Origin: Mesobacillus maritimus
Lineage (GTDB): Bacteria > Bacillota > Bacilli > Bacillales > Cytobacillaceae
Assembly (NCBI RefSeq): GCF_019749255.1
Contig: NZ_JACWFH010000009.1
Location: 1 to 64,000, forward strand
DNA: 64,000 nt
Direction of reading: 5' to 3'
The notes under the pieces were generated by a model that was not told the origin of the DNA, did no database searches, and saw only the letters and a list, made by a program, of their open reading frames with translations. The position numbers and the translations under genes are program-made. Shown in pieces: positions 8,244 to 17,575 of this stretch (position 1 is its first letter; the number at the start of each line of letters is the position of its first letter).

Positions 8244-9575
8244 TTATACAGTTACACCAGCCATAGTTTCTACAAGATACTGGTTGATTACAGCTTTCAA
8301 GCGCTCTGTACGTCCAGATTTGTTCTTGATTTCAGTAAGTTCTAATGCATACTTCTCAAGAGATTGTAGGCTAGCTTTTCCTTCAACGATTTCAAGACCA
8401 ATTCCTTGTGTATAGCTGCTATAGCTATCATCAATGAAGTTATCTAATACTTTATCTTCAATTAGTTTGTTTGCAACTTTTAAACCAATTGCGAATGCAT
8501 CCATTCCAGCGATATGTGCATGGAATAAATCTTCAGCATCAAATGAAGTTCTTCTTACCTTAGAGTCGAAGTTTAATCCACCTTTTCCAAGGCCATCGTT
8601 TTTAAGGATTTCATACATTGCTAATGTAGTAGAATACAAGTCTGTTGGGAATTCGTCTGTATCCCAGCCAAGTAGTGTGTTTCCTTGGTTTGCGTCAACA
8701 GATCCAAGCATTCCATTTTCACGTGCAACACGTAGCTCATGCTCAAATGTGTGACCTGCAAGAGTTGCATGGTTCGCTTCGATATTGAATTTGAAATGAT
8801 CTGCTAAATCATATTTTTGTAGGAATGCTAAGCTTGTAGCTACATCCGTATCATATTGATGTGTAGTTGGCTCTTTTGGTTTTGGCTCGATTAAGAATTG
8901 AGCATCGAATCCGATTTCTTTCGCATAATCAATTGCCATATGGTAGAAACGAGCTAGGTTATCAAGCTCAAGCTTCATGTTTGTATTTAGTAGAGTTTCG
9001 TAACCTTCACGGCCACCCCAGAATACATAGTTTTCTGCTCCAAGTTCTTTACCAACTTCTAGACCTTTCTTTACACTTGCTGCAGCATAAGCATAAACAT
9101 CAGCATTTCTAGATGTAGCAGCACCGTGTAGGTATCTAGGGTTTGTGAACGCATTTACTGTGTTCCAAAGTAATTTTGTATTGCTTGTCTTCATATAGTC
9201 CTTGATCATTGCAACAATTACATCAAGGTTTTGATTTGTTTCTTTTAAAGTGCTTCCTTCAGGAGCAATGTCCACATCATGGAAAGCAAAGAATGGTGCA
9301 TTTAGTTTATCAAACATTTCAAATGCAGCTTCAACACGTGCTTTTGAACGATCTAGTCCATCAAAGCGATCCCATCCACGTACCATTGTGCTTGCACCAA
9401 ATGGATCTGTACCATCTGCATTAAATGTATGCCAGTAAGCAACAGAGAAACGAAGTAGTTCTTCCATTGTTTTTCCGTTAACTAGTTCTTTAGGGTTATA
9501 GTACCTGAACGCAAAAGGGTTCGTTGATTTTTGTCCTTCAAATTCAATCTTTTTAATATCTGGAAAATAAGCCAT
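8244..9575 (-). CDS. xylA: xylose isomerase
   Basis: The 443-residue enzyme is a class II xylose isomerase converting D-xylose to D-xylulose. The catalytic His99 and Asp102 lie in [13 protein letters not shown]. Metal ligands are Glu230 and Lys232 ([10 protein letters not shown]), Glu266 and His269 ([13 protein letters not shown]), Asp294 (GSVDANQGN), Asp305/Asp307 ([10 protein letters not shown]) and Asp337. Length and insertions are typical of Bacillus enzymes. It is the first gene of the operon, with a sigma-A promoter overlapped by a palindromic XylR operator and a cre-like site in the leader, so control by XylR and CcpA is expected. Confidence 0.98.
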   Translation of the reverse strand: MAYFPDIKKIEFEGQKSTNPFAFRYYNPKELVNGKTMEELLRFSVAYWHTFNADGTDPFGASTMVRGWDRFDGLDRSKARVEAAFEMFDKLNAPFFAFHDVDIAPEGSTLKETNQNLDVIVAMIKDYMKTSNTKLLWNTVNAFTNPRYLHGAATSRNADVYAYAAASVKKGLEVGKELGAENYVFWGGREGYETLLNTNMKLELDNLARFYHMAIDYAKEIGFDAQFLIEPKPKEPTTHQYDTDVATSLAFLQKYDLADHFKFNIEANHATLAGHTFEHELRVARENGMLGSVDANQGNTLLGWDTDEFPTDLYSTTLAMYEILKNDGLGKGGLNFDSKVRRTSFDAEDLFHAHIAGMDAFAIGLKVANKLIEDKVLDNFIDDSYSSYTQGIGLEIVEGKASLQSLEKYALELTEIKNKSGRTERLKAVINQYLVETMAGVTV

Positions 9576-9607
9576 GAGTTATTTCCTCCTAATAATAAAA
9601 TCTTTGG

Positions 9608-9621
9608 TGATACCGCTTCCA
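9608..9621 (-). promoter_or_regulatory. cre-like catabolite site of xylA
   Basis: TGGAAGCGGTATCA on the minus strand matches the CcpA consensus except at the third base. It lies between promoter and start codon of xylA, where CcpA would block transcription. Confidence 0.6.
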
Positions 9622-9684
9622 AGTAGACTATAATGAAGTATATAATTTGCTTCGTTCACCTGTTGTTCGGTATCTTATGAAATG

Positions 9685-9713
9685 ATTATATCACCATAAA
9701 CTTTGTTTGTCTA
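9685..9713 (-). promoter_or_regulatory. xylA promoter
   Basis: On the minus strand TAGACA (9708-9713), 17 nt, perfect TATAAT (9685-9690). The -35 falls between the two operator arms. Confidence 0.8.
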
Positions 9714-9732
9714 TTGAATAAACAAAGTTTAT
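9696..9732. promoter_or_regulatory. XylR operator of the xylA/xylR region
   Basis: A perfect inverted repeat with 13-bp arms (ATAAACTTTGTTT / AAACAAAGTTTAT) and an 11-nt spacer lies between the divergent genes and overlaps the xylA -35. The arms resemble the TTTGTTT-type arms of known Bacillus xyl operators. Confidence 0.88.
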
Positions 9733-9801
9733 AATAAAATTATATTAAGATATTCTTTTTTGCTTTTATTAAATACGTAATTAAAGGAGATAAATATAAA
9801 T

Positions 9802-10977
9802 ATGCAAATCACATGGAACCAACAATTAGTAAAAAAGGAAAACAAAGCAATCGTTTTGAATCTGATTATGCAAAACTCCCCAATCTCACGAGCAGATGCT
9901 GCTCAAATGTCTGGACTAAATAAAGGAACGGTCTCCTCCCTAGTTTCTGAACTATTAGAAGAACAGTTAATTTATGAATCTGGACCTGGAGAATCTAGTG
10001 GTGGAAGACGTCCCGTTCTTCTTTTATTTAACCAAAAGGCAGGATATTCAATTGGGATCGACTTGGGTGTAAACTACATCTTTGGAGTATTAACAGACCT
10101 TCAAGGAGAAATTGTAGTCGAAAAAAGTGTCGTAAATAACCACCCGGAATATTCCAATACACTCGAGCAAGTGAACAAAGTCATTAACGCATTAATCAAA
10201 GCAGCGCCTCCTTCCCCTTATGGAGTAGTTGGGATTGGAATTGGAGCTCCAGGTGTTGTGAATAAAGAAGGTGTTATCTTACTTGCTCCGAACCTTGGCT
10301 GGAAAAACGTTTCATTAAAAAAAGATATAGAAAGTACATTTAATATACCTGTTATTGTAGAAAACGAAGCCAATGCTGGTGCGTACGGAGAAAAGCGCTA
10401 TGGAGTTGGCAAGGAATTTGATAATTTAATTTATGTAAGTGTAGGCATAGGAATTGGTTCCGGAATCATTTTAAATGGGGAACTATATAAAGGAATTAAT
10501 GGCTACTCAGGAGAGGTCGGCCATATGTCTATTGATGTGAATGGACCAAGATGTCGCTGTGGAAATTTCGGGTGCTGGGAGCTTTACGCTTCAGAAAAGG
10601 CACTATTAAATAAAGCAAAAGAAATAGGTTTAGACCTAAAGGAAAATCACACACTGTCAGACATCATTGATCTAGCAAGAAATGAAAATCCTGCTGCCCT
10701 TGCATTATTGAAAGAGATTGGCAAAAAGCTTGGACAAGGAATGATCAACATCATCCATACCTTCAACCCACAGCAAATCATCATTGGGAACAAACTGGCT
10801 GCGGTACAGACATGGATTGCCCCTTATGTTCAAGAAGTGATTGATGAATATACCCTTCCATATCATCAAATGGATATTCAGGTTAACTTCTCTGACCTAA
10901 GTCTCCCCGCCTCTGCCCTAGGGGTTGCAGCTTTTACAACCGAGAACTTTTTAAAGTCGCAATTACAAGTACAATAA
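9802..10977 (+). CDS. xylR: XylR, ROK-family xylose repressor
   Basis: The 391-residue protein has an N-terminal winged helix (PISRADAAQMSGLNKGTVSS, about 29-60) and a ROK sugar-binding domain. The latter shows GIDLGVNYIFGVL, EVGHMSIDVNGPRCRCGN and the zinc motif CRCGNFGCWE. Length and layout match Bacillus XylR, which releases its operator when xylose binds. It is divergent from xylA, with the operator between them. AAAGGAG precedes the ATG. A strong terminator follows, then the first repeat array. Confidence 0.96.
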   Translation: MQITWNQQLVKKENKAIVLNLIMQNSPISRADAAQMSGLNKGTVSSLVSELLEEQLIYESGPGESSGGRRPVLLLFNQKAGYSIGIDLGVNYIFGVLTDLQGEIVVEKSVVNNHPEYSNTLEQVNKVINALIKAAPPSPYGVVGIGIGAPGVVNKEGVILLAPNLGWKNVSLKKDIESTFNIPVIVENEANAGAYGEKRYGVGKEFDNLIYVSVGIGIGSGIILNGELYKGINGYSGEVGHMSIDVNGPRCRCGNFGCWELYASEKALLNKAKEIGLDLKENHTLSDIIDLARNENPAALALLKEIGKKLGQGMINIIHTFNPQQIIIGNKLAAVQTWIAPYVQEVIDEYTLPYHQMDIQVNFSDLSLPASALGVAAFTTENFLKSQLQVQ

Positions 10978-10983
10978 AACGCA

Positions 10984-11018
10984 TGAAAAAAGACTGCTCT
11001 ATTCGGCAGTCTTTTTTC
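10984..11018 (+). terminator. xylR terminator
   Basis: AAAGACTGC / GCAGTCTTT hairpin with a T6 tail, between xylR and the 51-bp repeats. Confidence 0.88.
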
Positions 11019-11022
11019 GTGG

Positions 11023-11545
11023 GTTCATGGACATTTTCGTTATGATCATGATCACCTTTTTCCTTGAGAGAACTTCTCATGGACATTTTGTTATGAACTT
11101 AATCACCTTCGTCTTTGAGAGCATCACTCATGGACATTTTCGTTTTGAACTTAACACTTTTGTCCTTGAGAGCACTCCTCATGGACATTTCAACATGAAC
11201 TTAATCACTTTTGTCCTTGAGAGTACTCCTCATGGACATTTCAACATGAACTTAACCACTTTTGTCCTTGAGAGCACTCCTCATGGACATTTTCGTTTTG
11301 AACTTAACACTTTTGTCCTTGAGAGCACTCCTCATGGACATTTCAACATGAACTTAATCACTTTTGTCCTTGAGTGTACTCCTCATGGACATTTCAACAT
11401 AAACTTAATCACTTTTGTCCTTGAGAGCACTCCTCATGGACATTTCAACATGAACTTAACCACCTTTGTCTTTGAGAGCACTCCTCATGGACATTTCTTA
11501 AAAAAATTAATCACTTTTGTACTTGAGAACATACTTAGCCTGAAA
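11023..11545. repeat. array 1 of 51-bp hairpin repeats
   Basis: Ten units start with the TTTGTCCTTGAG block at 11057, 11108, 11159, 11210, 11261, 11312, 11363, 11414, 11465 and 11516, an exact 51-bp period. A partial copy precedes them from about 11027. Each unit has a conserved half (CCTTGAGAGCACTCCTCATG around an imperfect palindrome TGTCCTTGAG / CTCATGGACA) and a variable half in two alternating versions (TTTCAACATGAACTTAATCAC or TTTTCGTTTTGAACTTAACAC; both 51-bp neutral). The plus strand stays open as a 17-residue peptide repeat (HGHF..NLITFVLEST-like), but this follows from the period and no ribosome site is seen. It fills the gap between convergent xylR and the MATE gene. Confidence 0.9.
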
Positions 11546-11547
11546 AA

Positions 11548-12921
11548 TCACCCATTTGATACTTCCAATTGTGAACCCTTTGGTTCGACAAAGGTTTTGG
11601 ACAACCAAACTTTTGACCGCCAACGCCGAAGCATCAACAAACCTCTGAGCCACTCATCTGAAATAAAAGCAATCCAAACCCCAATCAGTCCTAGACCAAA
11701 ATGAATGCCCAAAAGGTATGACAACCCAACAGCTACCCCCCACATCGAGAAGATCCCAACGATAACCGGATATTTAACGTCACCAGCAGCCCTTAATGAA
11801 CTGATGACCACTAAGTTAAAGGAACGACCAGGCTCTAGGATAATCGTTAACAAGATAAGGATACTTCCTAATTGGATGATTTCCTCATTTGCGGTGAATA
11901 TCGATAACAACTCTTTTGAGAAAATAGAGGCGAGTATAGCCATTAGGATGCTAATCCCAATTGCCATTTTAAGACTTTTCAAGCACCGAGAGTAGGCCTC
12001 TTCGAATTTCTTCGCGCCTACTAAATGTCCAATTAAAATTTGAGTACCTTGAGCAATGGCAATGCCAAAAACAAAAATGAACATCATAATATTTTGTGTG
12101 TAAATTTTTGAAGTGATTGCCTCCGTACCTAACATCGCAATAAAGGCAGTTATGACAATTTGTGAACTGTTGTAGGATAATTGTTCCCCTGCGGAAGGAA
12201 GACCAATTCTTAATAAATTTTGAATATGTTCTTTCGGAAATTTCCATATATACGAAAAAGGGAATGGGCCGCCTACACGCTTAAATAACAGGATAATCGC
12301 AGCAAGTGCAGCAACCGCTCTGCTGATTACAGTTGAAATTGCAACCCCTTCTACTCCTAAAACAGGAAAACCGAATGGGCCAAAGATAAACAAATAGTTC
12401 CCAATTACATTTATAATATTAGCTCCAATTGTAATGTACATTGCATCCCGCGTATATCCGTAGCTACGAATGACCGCACCCACTGTCATAAAGAGGGCCT
12501 GAAAGAACATGAACCCACCAACAAGTTTTAAATACGTTCCAGCCTCTCCTAGAAGTTCCTCAGGTAGATCCATTAAAAGCAGTAACGGTTTACTTAAGAA
12601 AATAACAAGCACACTTAACAATAAACCGAATACCAAATTGGCACCTAAGGAAACCATCGCTACTTCTTTTGCTTCCTTTTCTTTTTTTGCTCCTAAATTT
12701 TGTGCAATTAAGATAGAGGTCCCAACTGCAACAAAACCAAACATCACAATAACCAATGACAATATTTGGTTCGAAACCCCAACCGCTGCTACAGAGTCAT
12801 CAGAGTACTGTGACAACATCAACGTATCGGCATTCCCCATTAACATATGGAGCAATAATTCAATAAAAATAGGCCATGTTAACGCAAATAACGTTAACTT
12901 TTTCTTCGTATCACTTTCCAT
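11548..12921 (-). CDS. MATE-family efflux transporter
   Basis: The protein of about 457 residues has twelve predicted membrane helices in two homologous halves, starting TLFALTWPIFIELLLHMLMG, then NADTLMLSQYSDDSVAAVG, a classic MATE N-lobe. The second half starts near IWKFPKEHIQNLLRIGLPSAGEQ. MATE pumps expel cationic drugs and metabolites using H+ or Na+ gradients. The start is placed at 12921 (MESDTKKK) because AAGGAG lies 7 nt before it; an upstream extension to 12999 has no ribosome site. Its 3' end runs straight into repeat array 1, with no ordinary terminator of its own. Confidence 0.92.
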   Translation of the reverse strand: MESDTKKKLTLFALTWPIFIELLLHMLMGNADTLMLSQYSDDSVAAVGVSNQILSLVIVMFGFVAVGTSILIAQNLGAKKEKEAKEVAMVSLGANLVFGLLLSVLVIFLSKPLLLLMDLPEELLGEAGTYLKLVGGFMFFQALFMTVGAVIRSYGYTRDAMYITIGANIINVIGNYLFIFGPFGFPVLGVEGVAISTVISRAVAALAAIILLFKRVGGPFPFSYIWKFPKEHIQNLLRIGLPSAGEQLSYNSSQIVITAFIAMLGTEAITSKIYTQNIMMFIFVFGIAIAQGTQILIGHLVGAKKFEEAYSRCLKSLKMAIGISILMAILASIFSKELLSIFTANEEIIQLGSILILLTIILEPGRSFNLVVISSLRAAGDVKYPVIVGIFSMWGVAVGLSYLLGIHFGLGLIGVWIAFISDEWLRGLLMLRRWRSKVWLSKTFVEPKGSQLEVSNG

Positions 12922-13014
12922 GAATATCTCCTTATTCATACCCGTTAATGAAACGTCTGGGTAAATTGAAAAGAGAGGGAATTCAACAATTGAATTCACC
13001 TCTGTCTATAGTAC

Positions 13015-13397
13015 GCTAACATGAAACCTCATCAACTGGCATCCAAATCTTATAGTTGCCACTTAATGCTAGAAAGCTAAACATATGCAGGCAGTTGTTT
13101 AATAACGTCTGACACCTGAGCGCACGGATGTGTTCCAGAACAACCCAACCATCTTTTTTGCATCTGCCCCATTAGCAGCTAACGCAGCCATCCCATTTGT
13201 CGCAATGAGTCCTACCGGATGAAGTAATTTTTCTTCAAACAGTTCTCCTGCAACAGTATATTTACGATAATCCTCTAGGTCTTTTATCAGCAAAGAAAGC
13301 TTGAATTTTATTCGCCTCTTCTACTTCCCATTCACTCCGCGAAACCACTCATAGTCAAGACCCACGTTGGCAGCAACGCGGTAAGAATCACTAAGAA
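13015..13397 (-). pseudogene. decayed GH8 glycoside hydrolase (xylan-active type)
   Basis: In shifting minus-strand frames one can read DSYRVAANVGLDYEWFRG, then EVEEANKIQAFFADK, then YRKYTVAGE, HPVGLIATNGMAALAANGA, FWNTSVRSGVRRY and NNCLHMFSFLALSGNYKIW. These follow the order of the C-terminal half of GH8 enzymes, especially reducing-end xylose-releasing exo-oligoxylanases. At least three frameshifts or stops break it and the N-terminal half is missing. Its place between the xyl operon and tkt suggests that a xylo-oligosaccharide gene was lost here. The family call is from motif memory. Confidence 0.75.
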
Positions 13398-13504
13398 ATA
13401 ACCATAACCTTTTTTGAAAAGAGAGCATGTAAACTATCATCTTCGTAAAAAAATTTAGGATTGTTAACAACAATTCTATAAAAAAAGTCTTTTATTAAAA
13501 AATT

Positions 13505-13546
13505 GCCTAAAAGACTTTTATTTGAAGTTCAAAAAGTCTTTTAGGC
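13505..13546 (-). terminator. tkt terminator
   Basis: GCCTAAAAGACTTTT / AAAAGTCTTTTAGGC, a perfect 15-bp stem, followed on the minus strand by a U-rich run. Confidence 0.88.
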
Positions 13547-13554
13547 GTATTGGG

Positions 13555-15573
13555 TTACTCTTTTATTAATTCTTTGAACAAGGATACTACGTTAGAGACA
13601 GTAAAACCATACTCTTCCATTAGCTTTTCACCTGGTGCAGACGCCCCAAAATGATTGATACCTAGGACTCTTCCTTCATCGCCAGTGTATCTTTCCCATC
13701 CAAATGGAACTGCCATTTCAATTGCAAGGCGCTTTTTCACACTCTTAGGAAGAACTGATTCTTTATATTCAGCAGTTTGAGCTTCAAAACGATCCCATGA
13801 AGGCATGCTGACAACAGAAACATGAATGTTCTCTGCGGCAAGTGCTGCTTGTGCCTCTACAGCTAGACTTACCTCAGACCCAGTCGCAAGAAGCAGTCCA
13901 TCAGGATTTTGTGTTTGTGCTCCAGAAACGACGTAAGCACCTTTTTGGACACCCTCATATGCATTTTGATCTGTTCCAGGCAGTGTAGGTAAGTTTTGTC
14001 TTGTAAGTACAAGAACCGTTGGTGTATCCGTTGATTCAAGGGCTGTTCTCCAAGCAGCAGAAGTTTCATTCGCATCAGCTGGGCGAAGAACCGTTAAATC
14101 TGGCATTGTCCGTAATGCTGGCAATTGCTCAACCGGCTCATGTGTAGGTCCATCTTCTCCTACCGCGATACTATCATGTGTAAAAACATACGTTACCGGA
14201 AGCTTCATTAACGCAGCAAGACGAATAGCTGGACGTAGATAATCAGAGAACACAAAGAATGTTCCTCCAAAGACCTTCACCCCACCATGCAATGCCATCC
14301 CGTTCAACGCAGCACCCATGGCAAACTCACGAACACCAAACCAGATATTATGACCAGAATAGTCAGTTGCTGAATAGTCACCGGAATTTTTAATCATTGT
14401 CTTATTGGATCCTGCAAGGTCTGCAGAGCCACCAATAAATTGTGGTACAGCGTTAGCCATTGCGTTAAGTACTTCACTTGATGACGCACGTGAAGCAAGG
14501 CTCTTTCCTTCTTCATATACTGGTAATTCCGCTTCCCAACCCTCAGGAAGTTTTCCTTGAATCGCTAATTCTAATTGCTCTCCAAGCTCAGGATATTGTT
14601 TTTTGTATGAAGCAAAGAGTTCATTCCAAACAGTTTCCTTCTCTTGTCCTTTGTCTTTAACAACACTGCGGAAATGGGTATAAACTTCTTCAGGAACATA
14701 AAATGCTTCTTCGGTTTCCCAACCATAAGATGCTTTTGTCAGCTTTGCTTCCTCAGCACCTAGTGGAGCTCCATGAACACTAGAAGTTCCTGCTAAATTA
14801 GGAGAACCAAACCCAATCGTCGTTTTAACTTCAATGATAGTAGGTCGTTCAAGATCAGCTCTACCAGCTTCAATTGCCTTGCTAATTTCTTCAAGATTAT
14901 TTCCGTCCTCTACACGAAGGTACTGCCAGCCATAAGCCTTAAAACGATCTTCGACTGATTCAGAGAAAGACTTATTTAAATCACCGTCAAGAGAGATATC
15001 ATTGGAATCATAAAGGACAACTAATCGCCCAAGCTTTAAGTGACCTGCAAGAGAAGCTGCTTCAGAAGCAACACCTTCCATTAAATCTCCGTCCCCACAA
15101 ATACTGTATGTATAGTGGTCCACAACTTTATAGTTATCTCGGTTATATTTTTCTGCTAAATGACGCTCTGCCATTGCCATTCCCACTGCCATGGCAATTC
15201 CTTGGCCTAGAGGTCCTGTTGTTGCATCTACACCTGCAGTATGTCCAAACTCAGGATGCCCTGGAGTTTTACTTCCCCATTGACGGAAATTTTTTAAATC
15301 TTCTAGTTGAAGATCGTAGCCACTAAGATGGAGCAAACTATACAACAGCATAGATCCATGACCCGCAGATAAGACAAAGCGATCACGGTTGAACCACTTT
15401 GGGTTCGCCGGGTTATGGTCCATGAATTTCGACCAAAGGGTATAGGCCATCGGTGCAGCTCCCATTGGCATTCCTGGATGACCAGAGTTTGACTTTTCAA
15501 TTGCATCAATTGATAATGTTCTAATTGTATTTATAGCCAACTGTTCTACATCTGTTTTCTGTAGTAATGTCAA
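13555..15573 (-). CDS. tkt: transketolase
   Basis: The protein of about 672 residues transfers two-carbon units between pentose and triose or hexose phosphates with thiamine diphosphate. Visible marks are [18 protein letters not shown] near the N-terminus, the TPP motif [19 protein letters not shown] ending in [10 protein letters not shown], the middle pyrimidine domain ([24 protein letters not shown]) and the C-terminal domain. TTG at 15573 ([12 protein letters not shown]) is preferred because GGAG lies about 10 nt upstream; GTG at 15582 overlaps that site. A XylR-type operator upstream puts this copy with the xylose genes, so the genome may have a separate housekeeping tkt. Confidence 0.96.
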   Translation of the reverse strand: MTLLQKTDVEQLAINTIRTLSIDAIEKSNSGHPGMPMGAAPMAYTLWSKFMDHNPANPKWFNRDRFVLSAGHGSMLLYSLLHLSGYDLQLEDLKNFRQWGSKTPGHPEFGHTAGVDATTGPLGQGIAMAVGMAMAERHLAEKYNRDNYKVVDHYTYSICGDGDLMEGVASEAASLAGHLKLGRLVVLYDSNDISLDGDLNKSFSESVEDRFKAYGWQYLRVEDGNNLEEISKAIEAGRADLERPTIIEVKTTIGFGSPNLAGTSSVHGAPLGAEEAKLTKASYGWETEEAFYVPEEVYTHFRSVVKDKGQEKETVWNELFASYKKQYPELGEQLELAIQGKLPEGWEAELPVYEEGKSLASRASSSEVLNAMANAVPQFIGGSADLAGSNKTMIKNSGDYSATDYSGHNIWFGVREFAMGAALNGMALHGGVKVFGGTFFVFSDYLRPAIRLAALMKLPVTYVFTHDSIAVGEDGPTHEPVEQLPALRTMPDLTVLRPADANETSAAWRTALESTDTPTVLVLTRQNLPTLPGTDQNAYEGVQKGAYVVSGAQTQNPDGLLLATGSEVSLAVEAQAALAAENIHVSVVSMPSWDRFEAQTAEYKESVLPKSVKKRLAIEMAVPFGWERYTGDEGRVLGINHFGASAPGEKLMEEYGFTVSNVVSLFKELIKE

Positions 15574-15743
15574 GGCTATCACACTCCTTTATGGTTATAG
15601 TTAAGCCTTTACTATTTTTCTTTGCTGTGGGTACATTTGTTGAACTTCAATCAAAAATGTACTTTAACACAGCTTTTTTCCTATAGGTTTAGGCTTCGCC
15701 CTCTTTATCTTTAACTCTATAAAAATAGGACTTAATAAACAAT

Positions 15744-15772
15744 ATTATACCCACCCCAACTTAGTTTGTCCA
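15744..15772 (-). promoter_or_regulatory. tkt promoter
   Basis: On the minus strand TGGACA (15767-15772), 17 nt, perfect TATAAT (15744-15749); the same geometry as the xylA promoter. Confidence 0.75.
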
Positions 15773-15787
15773 TTGAATAAACAAAGT
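15759..15787. promoter_or_regulatory. XylR-type operator of tkt
   Basis: ACTTAGTTT / AAACAAAGT arms (one mismatch) with an 11-nt spacer match the xylA operator in arm sequence, spacer length and spacer sequence (ATTGAATA shared), and overlap the -35 in the same way. Confidence 0.78.
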
Positions 15788-15844
15788 AAAATGAAATTAA
15801 AAAAGCTTATGTATTAAGGTAGCAATACATAAGCTTTAAAATGA

Positions 15845-16648
15845 TTATGATACTTGAGAAGCTTTCTTATCCGCTTTTTCCGACACGTCATTCGATAAGA
15901 ACCAACCAGCAATGGCAATTCCAACTAAGACAACATAGAAAGTTACTTTCCAACCTGTGGAATGAGAAAACTCTTCACTTAATACTCCAAGTGCTGGATG
16001 TGAAAGGGTTAATACCGCTAGTTTGACCCCTACCCAACCAACAATGAAAAAGGCAGCCATCTCCAAACCTGGTCGTTTTTCTAGTAATTTCACAAAAAGA
16101 CCTGCGGCAAAACGCATGATGATAACCCCGATCATTCCTCCAGTGAAGATTACGAGAAACTTTCCTCCATCCATGCCGCCAATTTGAGGGAGTGGAGTAT
16201 TCGGAAGTGTCATGGCTAATGCAACAGCTGCTAAGATAGAATCTACGGCAAAAGCAATATCTGCTACCTCCACTTTAAACACGGTCATCCAAAAACCGCT
16301 TTTTCGTTTTTCGGGTTTTCCTTCATCTTTATCAGTTTCTGAATCATCCTCTGCTTTCCCTTTGACCCACTTCCTGAAGATGTGGTTGAATGCCATAAAT
16401 AATAGATAAAGGGCTCCAATGGCCTGAACCTGCCAAATATCTACTAAATAGGAAATGATGAAAAGTGATACAAAACGGAAAACAAAGGCTCCTGCCAAGC
16501 CGTAAAACAACGCCTTCTTTCTTTTTTCTTCTGGTAAATGTCTTACCATAATCGCTAGCACCAAGGCATTATCTGCCGCTAAGAGTCCTTCCATTAAAAC
16601 AAGGACAAGGAGTACCCAGCCATACTCGAGCAATAAAGCCATTTCCAT
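15845..16648 (-). CDS. TerC-family membrane protein (manganese exporter type, YkoY/YceF-like)
   Basis: The protein of about 267 residues has seven to eight helices. The TerC motifs are LMEGLLAADNALVLAIMV (acidic, metal-site helix) and VEVADIAFAVDSILAAVAL, with a charged loop between them (about residues 98-118, rich in Asp, Glu and Lys). Known Bacillus TerC proteins export Mn2+, partly to load secreted enzymes. A yybP-ykoY manganese riboswitch directly upstream supports this. The start is set at 16648 (MEMALLLEYG) by TTAGGAGGATTC upstream; the upstream codons lack a ribosome site. Confidence 0.92.
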   Translation of the reverse strand: MEMALLLEYGWVLLVLVLMEGLLAADNALVLAIMVRHLPEEKRKKALFYGLAGAFVFRFVSLFIISYLVDIWQVQAIGALYLLFMAFNHIFRKWVKGKAEDDSETDKDEGKPEKRKSGFWMTVFKVEVADIAFAVDSILAAVALAMTLPNTPLPQIGGMDGGKFLVIFTGGMIGVIIMRFAAGLFVKLLEKRPGLEMAAFFIVGWVGVKLAVLTLSHPALGVLSEEFSHSTGWKVTFYVVLVGIAIAGWFLSNDVSEKADKKASQVS

Positions 16649-16690
16649 AAATAGAATCCTCCTAAGTATACGTCTGTTATTTAAAGGCAA

Positions 16691-16718
16691 CAAAAAGCCT
16701 CTACCGCATTGGTAAAGG
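16691..16718 (-). terminator. second terminator hairpin in Mn leader
   Basis: On the minus strand GCCTTTACC-AATGC-GGTAGAGGC with one mismatch, followed by TTTTTG. It lies between the riboswitch terminator and the terC start codon. Confidence 0.7.
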
Positions 16719-16730
16719 CAAAATAAATAG

Positions 16731-16846
16731 AAAAGACCCTTACCGTTGAAGTAAAGGTCTTGCTAACAACAGAATTGTTGCCAATAAAGCCGGAGAACAA
16801 GGTTCTCGTCATGACGACTTTTATTGTACAGCTACTCCCCTTTAAA
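16731..16846 (-). promoter_or_regulatory. yybP-ykoY manganese riboswitch with expression platform
   Basis: The minus strand shows the family's conserved blocks in order: AAAGGGGAGTAGC (5' side of P1), GTCGTCATGACGAG, CTCCGGCTTTATTGGC, GTTGTTAGCAAGACC. The 3' strand of P1 (ACCTTTAC) can pair instead with GGTAAGGGTC to make a terminator with a U-run (16731-16763). This is the design of an ON switch in which Mn2+ keeps P1 formed and lets terC be transcribed. Confidence 0.92.
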
Positions 16847-16875
16847 TAGGAAAATATACAATTAATTACTATTTA

Positions 16876-16904
16876 AGATTATGCTAGATTAAGTGAATTG
16901 TCAA
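16876..16904 (-). promoter_or_regulatory. promoter of the terC leader
   Basis: On the minus strand TTGACA (16899-16904), 17 nt, TAATCT (16876-16881). Transcription would begin about 20 nt before the aptamer. Confidence 0.7.
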
Positions 16905-16920
16905 CAACCCTAACGATAGT

Positions 16921-17532
16921 CTAGCGAAACCTTCGCGCTCTTTTAAGGTACCAACTTATGCAAACAATCCCGATAATAAAAAATGAAAGATAAAATACAT
17001 CTTTGTAAATCTCAATATAACCAAGAATGACTTCCCAAGACTCACCTAGAAATGCTCCTAAGCACACTAGAATGGTATTCCACACAAGTGTTCCTAAGGT
17101 TGAAAAAATAAGAAAGGTGGAAAAATTCATTTTCGCCATCCCGGCTGGTATGGAAATTAGACTTCGGACAACAGGGATTAGTCGACAAAAGAACACGGTC
17201 CAACTCCCATACCTCAAGAACCATCCTTCTGCTGTGCGGATATCCTTTTTTGAAACCCTAAGAATATGCCCCCACCGCCCAACAAAGCTTTCCAATACAC
17301 TTACATTGACTAGCCTGCCGACCCAATATAAAATAACTGCTCCTAGTACTGAACCTGCAGTCGAAGCGACAATAACACCTGGGACCGTCAACATCGTCCT
17401 CGTTGTCATAAAACCCCCAAACGGCAAGACGATTTCTGAAGGAATGGGTGGAAAGAGGTTTTCCAAGGCAATAACCGTCATAATTCCGATATAACCAAAT
17501 TCCTCCATAAACGTGAATATCCAGTCTTTCAT
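16921..17532 (-). CDS. DedA-family membrane protein
   Basis: The protein of about 203 residues matches DedA (VTT/SNARE-associated) proteins. The N-terminal motif YIGIMTVIALENLFPPIPSE is followed by a glycine-rich segment (LPFGGFM) and, further on, FLRYGSWTVFFCRLIPVVRS and ISIPAGMAKM. DedA proteins are membrane lipid scramblases or half-transporters, some for undecaprenyl-phosphate. The ATG at 17532 is chosen because GGAGGGTGCAG directly precedes it. Confidence 0.92.
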   Translation of the reverse strand: MKDWIFTFMEEFGYIGIMTVIALENLFPPIPSEIVLPFGGFMTTRTMLTVPGVIVASTAGSVLGAVILYWVGRLVNVSVLESFVGRWGHILRVSKKDIRTAEGWFLRYGSWTVFFCRLIPVVRSLISIPAGMAKMNFSTFLIFSTLGTLVWNTILVCLGAFLGESWEVILGYIEIYKDVFYLSFFIIGIVCISWYLKRARRFR

Positions 17533-17575
17533 CTGCACCCTCCGTTTCTACAAAAGAACATGTCCATTGACATTG

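Noticed and set aside
11027-11704. 225-codon plus-strand ORF through array 1, encoding HGHF/FVLE-type peptide repeats
   Set aside because: It has no ribosome site, runs antisense into the MATE gene and exists because 51 is a multiple of three. Array 2, with the same core, breaks frame.
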